From Isoetes taiwanensis (Eukaryota; Streptophyta; Lycopodiopsida; Isoetales; Isoetaceae), in contig JAJEKV010000020.1 of the NCBI GenBank assembly GCA_021234155.1, positions 19,213,018 through 19,277,017 of the forward strand: 64,000 nucleotides of DNA, in the 5' to 3' direction. The translations under genes and the position numbers were made by a program. Position 1 is the stretch's first letter. Each line of letters begins with the position of its first letter. The notes under the pieces were generated by a model. It searched no databases. It was given only the letters and a program-made list of their open reading frames with translations, and was not told the origin of the DNA. Shown piece after piece: positions 33,130 to 43,982 of this stretch.

Positions 33130-34095
33130 TTGACCACGCTCAAGATAGCCCCTTCTTACAGAAGAAAGGTGCTCAATCTTACTAAGGAAGATGAGTTTGC
33201 CCTGACAAATCACATTGATGAGCACATGCTCACCCAGGAAGATAATGATCCTGGAGCTTTCACCTGTGTTGCTAAAATGGAAGGGAAAATATTAACCAAA
33301 GTTCTGCTAGATGGAGGATCACCCTTGAACGTGATGCCACACCATGTCATGAGATTGTGTGGTCTAGAAGTAGACAAGAAGGCTCCAATGATCTTGAAAT
33401 CTTTCTCTAATTCTAAAATCAATCCGGTGGGAATAGTTAGCAATGTGCCTATTGATGTTGAAGGAGTAATGGTTGCAGCTAACTTTGTGGTGGTTGCTTT
33501 TGAAGGAATAGGGGATAAATCAGATATTTATGACTTACTTTTGGGCAGAAGGTGGCTTTCTACAGTAGATGCTAGGCCTGTGTGGTCAAAAGGAGAATGT
33601 ACCATCTCAAATGGTAAGAAAAAGGTAACATTGTATAATAAGTTAGGAGAGCTTGAAAGCATGAATTTCATTGAAGAAGAAATGTTGATATCACATCCAT
33701 GTGGAGAATTTGAACTGGATACAGTAGAGTTGGGGTCTAGCATAAAAATCTCAAAGGAGTTGGCTTCAACCAAGTTGAGCAATTTTGCTTATTTATGGTT
33801 TGATGGTGGTGTTTCCAAAAGGCTTAATGTGGCATCTTCTCTTTGCTATTCTCAAGGATGCCTCAAAGCAGGTTCTTTGGCTAAAGTAGGAAGAATTTAT
33901 CCTAATGTCACTTCTAATATGGCAGAATATAAGGCATTGATTGCAGGTCTTCAAGAGGCAAAAAATCTAAACATCAGGAATGTGATCATCTTTGGAGACT
34001 CTCGGCTTCGTCTGCTGAGGCAAAATATCGGGGAGAATATCAGGCCAAGAATGAGGACATGTTGCAGCTCAAAAGTCAAGCCATGCTGGAACTGA
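33130..34095 (+). pseudogene. Protease and archaeal-type RNase H of the Tat-like element
   Basis: One open frame of 321 codons. The protease centre is VLLDGGSPLNVMP near residue 60 (DGGS in place of the usual DTGS), followed by DLLLGRRWLSTVDARP. From about residue 220 a type I RNase H of the archaeal-like class follows: AYLWFDGGVSKRLN, then NMAEYKALIAGLQEAKNLNI and FGDSRL. That gives the order D...E...D expected of its active site. It ends in frame-shifted sequence before completing the domain. The domain lies between protease and reverse transcriptase. Confidence 0.8.
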
Positions 34096-34171
34096 AGGAT
34101 TTTGATACCTAGGAACTCTGCCATGTTCCAAGGGAGCAGAATGGTGAAGCAGGACTTCGTTGTCTTGAGAT

Positions 34172-35035
34172 GTGTACTCTTTGGAACATTTGGCTGAGGG
34201 AGCAATTCAAGAGGAGGAACTTGAGAGAAGAGATCTGCAACAGCTATACCCCATCCTGGTAATCAATGCAAGTGAAGACAAGCAGGTAAGGGAAGTCAAG
34301 GTCAATAAGAAGGGTCTAGATAGGGTGTTATATGTTGGAGATTTGTTCAGAGAGGAGGATAATGCTTTGGTTACCAAATTTTTTGATGATTGGAAGGATG
34401 TCTTTGCTTGGGATTATGATGAGCTGGTGGGAATTGACAAAAGCATTTGTGAATTTGAAATTAAAATAAAGGGAGGTATGAAACCTGTCATACAAAAGCT
34501 AAGAAGAATCAATGCTTCTCTATTAGGTCTAATCAAGGAAGAATTATACAAAATGAAAGATGCAGGTGTGATTACTGAAATTGTGAACCCTGAGTGGCTA
34601 TCTTGCATTGTTCCTGTTGAAAAGAAAAACAAGGCCATTAGGATCTGCATAGACTATAGAGATTTAAACAAAGCTGTCGCCAAGGATTGTTACCCTTTGC
34701 CATTTTCGGAAGAGGTGTTGCATCTTTGTAGCAGGTAAAGAAATTTACTCATTCTTAGATGGCTTTTCAGGTTTTAATCAGATAAGCATCAAGGAAGGTG
34801 ATCAGCCAAAAACTTCATTTATCACACCTTGGGGAACATTTGCCATGAAAAGAATGCCATTTGGATTGATGAATGCTTACGCAACATTCAAAGAGCCATG
34901 GATGCAATTTTTAAAGAAATGCCAGCTAACATTTTTCGTGTTTTTTTGGATGATCTTTGTTTGGGAACTTCTCTGGAAAGACATTTTGATATGCTAACCA
35001 TGTTGTTTGACTTGTGTAGAAAGGGGGAGTGAGTT
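34172..35035 (+). pseudogene. Reverse transcriptase of the Tat-like element
   Basis: Codons 34172-34738 contain a VFAWDYDELVGID region, GVITEIVNPEWLSCIVPVEK and ICIDYRDLNKAVAKDCYPLP. After a stop, EIYSFLDGFSGFNQISI and TSFITPWGTFAMKRMPFGL follow in another frame. Then a further shift gives RVFLDDLCLG (the FLDD catalytic pair) and FDMLTMLFDLCRKG. The motifs are in correct order but in three frames. Confidence 0.85.
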
Positions 35036-37101
35036 TGAACCCCAAAAAGTGTGTTTTTTATCATCAAAGGGGAATTGCTTGGGCATGTAGTGTCATGAGG
35101 AATTCAAATATCGGTGATAAGATTGAAGCCCTAAGGAAATTGACACCTCAAAAACCCTCAAAGCAAAGGTTAAGAGCTTCATAGGGATGACCAGCTTCTT
35201 GAGAATGTATGTCCCTCATTTTTCCCACACCATAAGCCCAATCTCCAGTCTCACAAAAAGTTGGGAAGTTCTCCAAAAGTGAAAGCAAACACATCCTAGT
35301 AGATTGGGATGAGCAATGCCAAAATTCTTTTGACAAAATCATTGATGCCATTTGCAAATCTATCCCGCTAAAACCTCCGATCTAGAGAAGCCCTTCAAAG
35401 CTTACATCGATTGTGACAAAGAAAGCAATTGGTGTGGCTTTGTTACAAAGGGGATCATGTGATTACTTTTTGCAAGCAAGATGTGGTGCGATCTTTGAGA
35501 TTAGGTATCAGGTTGGAGAAGAGTGCGGCAGCCACGATGTTTTTGATAGAAAGGCAAGGACATCTTCGCAAAACAATCAGGTGCAAGTGCTCATGAGGCA
35601 AAATCCTTTTTCACTCCTATTTGCAAAAAAAGCACCAAAGGCAAAATTGTGCGAGATGGGCTTGTAAGATCCAAGCTTATGATATTCTTTGTAAAGGTGG
35701 TAAAGTTGATCGAGAATCCCAGCTCCTACCTTCCACTTGTGTTGTTTGAGCATGAAGATCAAGATGGTTTGTGTGTTGATGACAATCTAACAAACTTGAT
35801 CTCTGTTGATGAAAAACATTGATTGGCAATTTGACATGAAACTATTTGGAAAGCAATGAGTTACCTAAGAACTTGAGTGGCGATCAAGAAAGGAGATTTA
35901 GGGACAAATGCAAGAAGTTGAGTCTAATTGAAGGGATCCTATGCAAAGCCGACAAGGAAGGAGTCTTCTTTGAGATGTGTGGATAGGGAAGAGGCTAGAA
36001 TGATAATTGAGGCGTGTCATGAGGGAGTTTGTGGAGGACACTTTGCAGTGGACACAACAAAAAAAAGATTTTAAGGTCGGGATACTTTTGGCCTACTCTC
36101 TTTAAGGATTGTTATGAAGCTATAAATGCTGCCACAAATGCCGATTTTTGGCAAAAGAACCTTGCAACCAGCTGCCACGACTGCTATAATTTCCCCTGGA
36201 CCTTTTCAAATGTGGGGAATTTGGATTTTATAGGCCCCATAGACCCACCTTCCTCATTTCGGCCACGGTTTTTATATTAGTTGCCAGCGATTACTTTACC
36301 AAATGGGCGTAGAGGCAATTCCTTTGAGAGAAGCCAATGCCCAAGCTCTTGCAAGGTTTCTACATGAAAATATCGTGCGATTTGGTATCCCTTTCAAAAT
36401 CGTTTCGATAGAGGCAGACCAATTCATCAACCACACGATTGCATTACTTCTAGCCACCCTGAAAGTCAAACACACCAAGAGTTCATCCTATTACCCTCAG
36501 GGAAATGGCCAGGCAGAGTCAACCAATAAGACTCTCAAGTCAATCCTGAAGAAGACCATCAATATTTCAAGAAAGGATTGGCATTTGAAACTTCATGATG
36601 CACTTTGGGCATACTGGAACTACCATCAAAGTGGCTACAAAGCACACCCCTTTCAGTTTGGTGTATGGGATAGAATCAGTATTGCCTATAGAATTAGAGC
36701 TTCCATCACTCAGACTGGCCTATCAGATAAATTTGGAAATGGATAATGCTCTAAAAGACAGATTTGTGAGATTGATGCAGCTTGAGGAGCATAGATATGA
36801 GGCTGAGAATGCAATAATAAGGAAAAAGGCCAAGGATATTGCAGCCTTCAAAGCGACACATAAATTCTGAGGGAGTCTTGAAAGAAGGAGAGTTAGTGTT
36901 AAAGTGGAACAAAGCAAGGGAAGATATGGCAACAAAATTGAAAATCTTTGGGAGGGACCATTTGAAGTAATAGGGGACGGTGGCAAGGATTCATATTGGC
37001 TGAAGGATATTGCTGATGGCAGAGAATTGATGAACCCTATCAACATTGTGCACCTAAAAAGGTATTGGCAACAACATGTTGCCCTTGCTCTGTTCAACTG
37101 A
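35036..37101 (+). pseudogene. Degraded RNase H and integrase of the Tat-like element
   Basis: Remnants in order: KSFIGMTSFLRMYVPHFSH (~35165-35225, RT thumb), KAYIDCDKEAIGVALLQRG (~35400-35450, RNase H), then ARMIIEACHEGVCGGHF (~35995-36045, zinc-binding region of integrase). The integrase core at 36303-36746 has REANAQALARFL, HTKSSSYYPQGNGQAESTNK and TLKSILKKTI. The second catalytic Asp region reads SIEADQF instead of SDNGTQF-like. After 36890, WNKARED.. and WEGPFEVIGDGGKDSYWL give the C-terminal part. Many frameshifts. Confidence 0.8.
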
Positions 37102-37766
37102 AATCTCTGTGGTAAGATGTAGCTAGGTATAGTTAATACATATGGTTAAAACTAGATCGATTAGGCTGTCTTAGTGAATGTAGTTTACGCTTTAGGGTTA
37201 TTATTTTTGTGTGTTAATGAATTTATAAGTGTTGCTATGCAGATTGTGATCAACTGAAGGAGTGAATTGATACTAATGATCATAGTTCCATGCGGTGCAT
37301 CGAGCATATCTGTCACACACATCTCTTCCATTGCACTACATTGATCTCCATCATCCGGAGTTGCCGACATTGCCTCCACACCAGCAACTCACTCATACTA
37401 ACAAGCTTTATCTTCATATGCAGGTGCATCCTTATGTTTATCTCCATCGTCATCCGATCAAGAGTTGACCTCATTGCATCGAGAAAGTCCTCCTCCATTG
37501 CCAATAAATTTCCCAAGTCTCTTTGTCATACCACCATCCTGCGACTTCTCATAACTAAAGAGATTTATTTTCCATGCGAGGTTCATCGAAAGTAGCATCA
37601 TATGCACGTTCATAATATCAAATCTATCACCTTCCAATCCATATGCAGGTCATTGAGTTGCCAACCATATTCTCATATTGGCAACCGGGCTGGAGAACAG
37701 TCAAGAGTCATCAAGCAGCTAGTCAAAAAGGGGGAAGACCAGCCTTCTCTTTTTGTTTGGCATAAT
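37102..37766 (+). other. 3' noncoding region of the Tat-like element
   Basis: No coding motifs. A polypurine-like run AAAAAGGGGGAAGA lies at 37725-37738, about 28 bp before the LTR, farther than usual. The region between 37280 and 37640 has many ATCATCC/CATCG-type phrases with no clear unit. Confidence 0.5.
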
Positions 37767-40261
37767 CTTTGCCATGCTATGGCAAAGCATGTAAAGCCAA
37801 GCATATATTAGCACTAATCCTATCGGTTTGGTTCAATTTGCAAGATAATAGGAGAATGCTTCACTAGCATACATTCAAGTTTGAAGAGCAAAGGAAGGAC
37901 AATTGATTCAAGTCACTCAAGAGATGCAAAAGGTCAAACAAGCATAGGAAGTGTAGAGAAGAGAGAAAGAAGACCCCTTGAAGAAGCATTCCATGGTATG
38001 TGATCATTTATGAGCTTGGCATCTTTGGCATTCTTTTGATTTCCATCCTCATCCACTCCACCATCCCAAATAGCATTGAACCTTGACTCCTTCCTCATAC
38101 ACCTCCCAAAGTCAAACTTGACCTTGAAAGTTCTTTCTAGTCAAAATGCACCTTCATAAAACACCCACTTGCTTCATCATCCACTAGTTCAAGAGAGACT
38201 TAACTTAGTCATAACTTTGCTTATGAAGTCAACATTCCATGCAACTTGAGCAAAATGTAGAGAGGCTTGCAAAATCCCTAAGGGAAATGCTAAAAATTCA
38301 AATATGCCTCAAAGATGCCTCAAAGATGCTCCACAAAATTTTTGGCTTCCTAATGAGCACTAGATGTGCCAAGTCCCCCTACACCTTACTACACACATCA
38401 CACCCATCACCATTTCATCCTTTTCATCTCAAACTCTCATTCAAATCAAAATTCATTTCAAAATATCATTGTTGCCACATCACTGTTGACACCTCATCAT
38501 TCACACACATCATCTCCACATCATTCTAAAAATTTTGACTAGAGAGAATTTTCAAATTCAAGTGGGCTGACACGTCATCATTCCCATTGGCCATGTCATA
38601 CTACCTAGCCATGCCATGTTTTTCAAATGCCACTTCATCCACTCCCCAAATTTTTTCGAACTCCAAAAAGCTCTATGGTGAAAAAAGACCCCAGAATATT
38701 ATAGGGCACAAAAAAAGATTCCCCTAGAAAAAAAGAATTTTGAGAAAAGGCCTTATTTTAGGCATGGTATATGTGTTCTAGGGAATCGTGCCATAGGGGG
38801 TAAGGGGTGCAAAAATTTTCCTATCTACCCCCCCTTAGCCTAATTTCTCTTCCAAGCCAATTCCCCCCTGCCGCGTGGAGCATCCGGGCGTGTGGGGCGG
38901 TGGAGGTACCGAATCCCACGTGGACACTGCACGCAATAATCAGAAGAAATCAATTTTTTGAGCCTTATATACTTTGTCTGCCAAATTGAATTGGGCCTGT
39001 GGGATATTTCTCTTCGAACTGCCAGAAACCTAAATCTGGAAAATGCCAAGATCCGTTCAGAGCGACCTAACAAACCATTAATTCAGCACCTAAACCTGCC
39101 GAATCATTATGTTTAATGCCATGAATGCTTAGTGCGGGCTAAAAGACAGAAGATTTGAAAGAAATGATGAAGATTTCAACGGAACAGTACATTCTACAAA
39201 AGGGGATTTTTCGCACAGAAGATTTTCGAGGGCTTGAAGGCAAAGAAGATTTTTTGGCTTTGAAGAAGGACCGGCTTGACAACCTTGAGCTTGATCCTGA
39301 CCTCCTATGTTTACCTTTGATCCGGATTATTGACTTAATTCTCCGGATTTTTTATGTGCACCTATTTGATCCTGTGCCCAAGGCCCCGAGCTTGGGATGT
39401 TATATTGTATCTTCTGAGTGACTGATTCAATTGAAAATCCGACCTTTGCAGCAGTTTGTTTGAGTTACTTTGTGACCTTTTCAAAAAAGCAAAAATTATC
39501 ATACATTTATTGTCATAGCGTGAGTATCTAGTGCCCGTGCACATTGTTAGCTGTGTTTTGTCTACCTATATCACAAACCCTTAGAAAGTGCAAAAGCCAA
39601 ATCCCTGCATTGCAATGGAAAGTTGGCATTGTTAGAACATGAGGTATTGCACAACAGGTGTGGAGCATGGGAGAGCCACTGTTTGAACTTCAATCCTGTC
39701 AAACGAAGTATGTGGAAGTAGACAACATAAGATACACGTGCAGTTGACCCTTACAAAACATTATCTCTCAAGAACATTTTCTTCTTACAGTCTTAGGCTA
39801 AGAATTATCAAAAGAGAAAATTGGATCCTTTCTGGTCAAGAAAAATAGTTGGCCCCTGTTGTGCAGACAAATCTGAGAGAGATAGAGTGGATAGTCCCAA
39901 AAAATTCATCACCAATATCGAGTTCCAAACATCAGCTCTCTGTCAGGGATATTGACCAAAAATTGACTGGGTCAGTGACTTGAATCTCGTCCATCTAGCC
40001 TACTCTGACCTTGCTGGGCTTTTGCAGTCTGTGAAGTGACAAGTGTTGAGAACATCAAGGAGTGATATCCACACCCATAGCCCCATAGATCACATTCTAC
40101 AAGAGATTTTGTGAGGCAGACTTTTTTCTCTTCAGGGAAACACACTTCCAGTGATCTTTTGTGATTCTTTCTGGAATCTTTGCACTCAGAGTGGTTGCCT
40201 TAAGCAACCTGGAGGTTCTAAACCACTGAGGTTGAAGGTTTTGCCAGGATTACCTTCAACA
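37767..40261 (+). repeat. 3' LTR of the Tat-like element
   Basis: About 2.5 kb, ending TACCTTCAACA at 40261 and followed by target duplication CTTAC. Its left end is a palindrome with arms CTTTGCC and GGCAAAG around ATGCTAT, where the 5' LTR has TGCTGCC and GGCAGCA. The exact first base is therefore uncertain by a few positions. Confidence 0.9.
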
Positions 40262-40557
40262 CTTACGTGGAAGACGTTATGGATCTTTAAATGAGCTGGG
40301 AGTTCCAATTTGTAGGATTGGGTACCTACTCTTTTGATTATCTCGAAAGGACCAGCCCATCTTGGAGCAAGCTTCTTGCAATTGCCGATGCGAAGCTTGG
40401 CCTGCTTCACCTTGATCTTCAACCATACTTTGTCTCCCAACTTAAATTCTCTTACTGTCCTATGCTTATCAGCTATGCTTTTCTGCCTGCTTCTTGCTGC
40501 TAGGAGGTATCCTCTCACCTCCTCCACCAACTCTTGCATCTCTGAAAGCATTCTCTT
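40262..40557 (-). pseudogene. Integrase C-terminal part of element 2, before the nested insertion
   Basis: Minus-strand frame: MLSEMQELVEEVRGYLLAAR, then KSIADKHRTVREFKLGDKVW, KKLAPRWAGPFEIIKRVG and LKIHNVFHVS. Matches element 1 integrase (EMQALVEEVRGYLLAARSRQ; IHKVFHVSLLKQHTP). It runs into the Tat-like LTR at 40261. Upstream it is joined directly to gag near 40548-40563, without the catalytic core. Confidence 0.9.
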
Positions 40558-41470
40558 CATTCAACCCTTCAATATAGCCTTCCACCGCGTGCCTTTCACT
40601 CAACTTTGGCACATAAAGCCTTAGTCTCATGAATTCCTCGGTGTATTTCTGGACTGATTTGTTGCCTTGCTGCAACCTGTAGAATTGCTGCATCATGTTG
40701 CACTTATGTTCTCTTGGTACGTAATGGTGTTTGAACGCCTTAGCAAACTTCCTGAACTTGCAACTGTCCCTACTCAGCCCATGTGCTTTAGCATATCCCT
40801 TCCACCATATTCTGGCTGCCCTCTTGAGGTTTGCTGTTGCTACCCTGCCTTTGTCCTTATCCTTCATGCCATAAGCGTTGCCATACTTGCTCATCTCGTC
40901 GAGCCAAGCCTCCGCTTCCATTCCGGATCTGTTGTCTCCTGAGAACTGCTCTAGCTTTCTGGCTTTCCACACATTGCTAAGCGCGGAATCAACCTTCTTC
41001 TGGTAATCAGATTGTGATCTATCCCTGTCACGGTTTGGGTTCTCTCTGCGTTCTCGTCTCTCTTCCTCCTGTTCCTCTGATTCAGAGTCTGTGTCTGAGC
41101 TAGAGTCCGAAGATCCCGAACTAGGAGATCTTCTCCTTCGGCTTCTCTTCCTTTGTTGCACTGTTCGGCCAGCCGGTGTTTCAGGCAAGGGTACGTTCTG
41201 ATCTTGCCCTCCTGCTCATGCTGCCCCTGCTAGCAATGCCCTTATGTCATGGATGTCGGATCTGATCTGGGATAGCTCCTCCTCTGGTGTTACTGCCTCA
41301 AACTCTGGGCGCAGATTTCTCGGCTGGAAGCGCCTTGGTGGGGTACGCTCCTGCTCGCGTTGTCTCTGTTCATCAAGATTTCTAGGTACTCTTGCTGCAT
41401 GCACATTAGAGTGAGTTCTGATCATTAGTTTCCCTGTTTTGGATGTTACGTTGCTTGTTTGTTCATGCAA
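40558..41470 (-). pseudogene. Gag of element 2, truncated by internal deletion
   Basis: One frame from 41470 with an in-frame TGA at ~41216 (ALLAGAA*AGGQDQ). N-terminal part: TPPRRFQPRNLRPEF and ELSQIRSDIHDIRALL. Then a Ser/Arg- and acid-rich part (RRRRSPSSGSSDSSSDTDSE) and YQKKVDSALSNVWKARKLEQ, EAWLDEMSKYGNAYG, ARIWWKGYAKAHG, FMRLRLYVPKL and AVEGYIEGLN. There it breaks off into integrase sequence. No zinc knuckle, protease or RT remains. Its intact EAWLDEM shows that the TGA at the matching place in element 1 is a mutation. Confidence 0.9.
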
Positions 41471-41582
41471 TATGAGGGGACAATTGTATGCAAAGAGACA
41501 TATTTACGGTCATAGTTTATATTCATACATATGATTAATATTTTTAACATTCAAACATATGAGAAAAACAACAATCCTACAT

Positions 41583-43304
41583 CTACTCTTGGAACTTCTT
41601 CAAGTAATCTGGGTTGTCTTGGAGGAATTTGTTCACTTGAGCTGTACCAATGGTTCCCCCTAGGTTCCTGAGGACATTCGTGGACGTACCTCCTTGGAGT
41701 GCGTTCAGCAAGTCTTCAATCTTCCTGTCCGACGTATAGGCTGCAGTTACTGCCAATCTGCCGTGCCGTCTATGGGGAACTGCGAAGTCGAAGACACTCA
41801 ATGCTATCGTTCTCTTGACTAGGATGACATGGTCGATGTTTGAGGGCATACGAGCATGACTTCCAAATCCAGAGAGGGCGATAAGCATGAAGACTCCCTC
41901 TTCTCTCCGCGGGCTGAACTGGCGGTGTATCACTTCTATCCTTCCGTCTAAGAGCAAGGGAAGGTAGAACCTAAGGGCTTTGTCATGCCCTGCTTCTCTG
42001 CCTGAAGTGATGGCCGCTCGGTGTCTCCCAGAATACTCGTCTACTGGCACTTCCACCAAGTCCCTGTAATCGCTGTAGATGGAAGATGCAAGGTTGATGC
42101 TTCTCTTCTCTGATGCTGGTGTTGATGCAGATGAGCTTGGCAGGAGTACTGATGTTGACTTTCCTTTGATTCCCATGCTCTCCTGAATCGCCAAGAACTC
42201 TTCTTCCGTCGGTAGCTCTTGCTCGGCCATCATCTGTCTGATGCCGGTGTAGGCTTCGATATCTGTAGATGTCTGGCCGGTGTAGGTTCTGGCTTCCCTT
42301 ATACTGATGGGGAAGTCTTGCGTTTCCCTGTCGATGAAGTCGTCGAGCACAGGGTCTTGTCGTAGGAGATGCAGCAATTCATCCAGTCTGTAGCCCCTGT
42401 CTCGGCACTCTGGAAGATTCTTGATATCATGGAGGCTCAAGTATGGCTCTCCTTGTATGATCACTGGGGTCAAGCTTGTGATCCCTTGTCCCAGTGGTGG
42501 GGCTCTTCTCGTTGCTCTGAGTCCGTCCTCGAAGCTCCGGATCTGTTGCTCCACCAGTTGCCTCTCCTGAGCTAGGTCGATGTCTTCTGAGTCTGACTCT
42601 TGCTCTTCTTCTTCTTCTTCTTCTTCTTCTTCTTCTTCTTCTTCTTCTTCTTCTTCTTCTTCTTCTTCTTCTTCTTCTTCTTCTTCTTCTTCTTCTTCTT
42701 CTTCTTCTTCTTCTTCTTCTTCTTCTTCTTCTTCTTCTTCCTCGTCGTAGGTGAGGCGCATCTGCTCCTCCTCCGCAGCTACCATGGCCATTGGCTCAAT
42801 GTCTAAGGGCTGTACTGATGGCTCTCCTAGCTTAGTTTGACCCCAAAGGAATAGGAATATGGCTACGGCTGCATTGTAAGAGAAGTATCTCCTCTTATTG
42901 GCGGAGACTGACATATAATCGGGCAAGCGGGTTGCTTTGTTTTCTAGGTACTTTTCTACGTTTGGTATGTCCCGAAGGGCTATCTTGAGGGCTGTATTGG
43001 GTGCAAAGTATCCTATGCAAGGTGGGAGTTCTACTAAGAATGGTCCTATCTTAGCATGGAACTTGGACATAATGTCCTGGTAAAAGGGTGTGGCATTGAT
43101 GGTGGCCTCCACGTCGATCGCGCTCGAAAAACACAAAAGACAATTGATGTAAACCCGGCCACATGAGCCGCGGGCGCCTTGTACCATCGCTTTGAACATA
43201 GAGGTTGCCATGGAGTATGAGCAGCTGAGGATGATAAACAGATGTGCAAGTGCCTTAGGGGGCTGGAAAATTGGCTTGGAGTGAAGAGCAGTGGTGTAGG
43301 GCAC
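41583..43304 (-). CDS. ORF-C of element 2, with a long polyglutamate tract
   Basis: 573 open codons; a later Met (MATSMFKAMVQGARG, ~43210) may be the true start because the first ~30 residues look like leader. N-terminal part: TPFYQDIMSKFHAKIGPFLV, LRDIPNVEKYLENKATRLP and FSYNAAVAIFLFLWG. Then about 50 consecutive Glu, then DSEDIDLAQERQLVEQQIRS, QGEPYLSLHDI, LLRQDPVLDDFID, EAYTGIRQMMAEQELPTEEE, RFYLPLLLDGRIEVIHRQF and HVILVKRTIALSVFDF. Order and spacing match ORF-C of element 1. It remains open although this element has lost pol. Function unknown; an acidic, possibly nuclear or histone-binding protein is only a guess from the Glu tract and the neighbouring H3 gene. Confidence 0.75.
   Translation of the reverse strand: MPYTTALHSKPIFQPPKALAHLFIILSCSYSMATSMFKAMVQGARGSCGRVYINCLLCFSSAIDVEATINATPFYQDIMSKFHAKIGPFLVELPPCIGYFAPNTALKIALRDIPNVEKYLENKATRLPDYMSVSANKRRYFSYNAAVAIFLFLWGQTKLGEPSVQPLDIEPMAMVAAEEEQMRLTYDEEEEEEEEEEEEEEEEEEEEEEEEEEEEEEEEEEEEEEEEEEEEEEEQESDSEDIDLAQERQLVEQQIRSFEDGLRATRRAPPLGQGITSLTPVIIQGEPYLSLHDIKNLPECRDRGYRLDELLHLLRQDPVLDDFIDRETQDFPISIREARTYTGQTSTDIEAYTGIRQMMAEQELPTEEEFLAIQESMGIKGKSTSVLLPSSSASTPASEKRSINLASSIYSDYRDLVEVPVDEYSGRHRAAITSGREAGHDKALRFYLPLLLDGRIEVIHRQFSPRREEGVFMLIALSGFGSHARMPSNIDHVILVKRTIALSVFDFAVPHRRHGRLAVTAAYTSDRKIEDLLNALQGGTSTNVLRNLGGTIGTAQVNKFLQDNPDYLKKFQE
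42601..42742 (-). repeat. (GAA)n microsatellite encoding polyglutamate
   Basis: An almost pure CTT/TTC repeat on the plus strand (GAA/GAG codons on the minus strand), about 46 units, inside ORF-C. Length likely varies between copies. Element 1 has only short acidic stretches here, so the tract expanded inside an already acidic region. Confidence 0.95.
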
Positions 43305-43504
43305 AAATGGCCCCCCCCATGGTCCTATTTAGGCAAAACCCTAAATTTGGGAAAATTCAAGGTTGGGAAATATCTATGATTCTAGGGTCTAGGTGCAGAA
43401 TTCACAGGTTAACTATGCTAAAACTGCTTCTAAGGTTCGTATGACAACAATTTTTCAGCTATCCTGTGGGGAAATGTGGATGGATTAGGGCAATTTTGGG
43501 GGAA

Positions 43505-43982
43505 CCACTCACACAGTGCGCGAGAGCTAGTTAGGAAAAATTCCTAAGTGTCCTGGGCGCACTCTGTGAGGGGTTGAGCTCAGTTTGGGTCGAGGATCAT
43601 GCCAACCCTGCCAACTAAGGGTGAATTCCTACATATCTCGAGGAGATAGTTTGAATTGAGCCCTTACTTGCTGCATTTGGACAAGTTTTGGCCAAGATTA
43701 GGGGTCAACCACTCACACAGTGCGCGAGAGCTAGTTAGGAAAAATTCCTAAGTGTCCTGGGCGCACTCTGTGAGGGGTTCGGCCTTGTTTGAGCTAGGGT
43801 TTGTCAATTTACACAAACTAAGGGTCAAATCCTATCAACTAGGCCGAGTTGAGTCCAATGGTGTGCTCACTTTCTGCATTTGGTCATGTTTTGGGGCAGT
43901 TCAGTGCTCAACCACTCACACAGTGCGCGAGAGCTAGTTAGGAAAAAATCCTAAGTGGCCTGGGCGCACTCTGTGAGGGGTT
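43505..43982 (-). ncRNA. Three ~71-bp hairpin repeats between ORF-C and the H3-like gene
   Basis: Copies at 43505-43575, 43709-43779 and 43912-43982. Each starts CCACTCACACAGTGCGC and ends GCGCACTCTGTGAGGGGTT; these ends pair at 15 of 17 positions. Inside is a second stem, TTAGGA with TCCTAA, around a short A-rich loop. The first two copies are identical, and spacers are ~130 bp of unrelated sequence. They lie in untranslated space of the element's sense transcript. Function unknown; they could act as RNA structures (internal initiation, RNA processing, packaging) or as DNA palindromes. Classed as ncRNA only because of the structure. Confidence 0.8.

Larger units (their letters stand above)
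29247..40261 (+). mobile_element. Nested Tat-like Ty3/gypsy element
   Basis: An 11.0-kb plus-strand LTR element inside element 2, with target duplication CTTAC at 29242-29246 and 40262-40266. LTRs are about 2.5 kb. Order: LTR, PBS resembling tRNA-Gln, gag with two zinc knuckles, protease, an archaeal-type RNase H, reverse transcriptase, a degraded RNase H, integrase, LTR. There is no chromodomain. Coding regions are broken by many frameshifts and stops, so it is dead. The integrase motif and extra RNase H point to the Tat group of non-chromoviral gypsy elements. Confidence 0.92.

Noticed and set aside
37290-37595. 101-codon ORF in the 3' region of the Tat-like element
   Set aside because: No similarity to retroelement proteins; repetitive ATC-rich DNA gives open frames on both strands.
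42600-42806. Plus-strand poly-phenylalanine ORF
   Set aside because: Antisense of the GAA repeat in ORF-C.
43505-43982. CRISPR-like array
   Set aside because: Repeat length 71 bp with hairpin arms, spacers ~130 bp, in plant DNA; no cas genes; explained as hairpin repeats of element 2.
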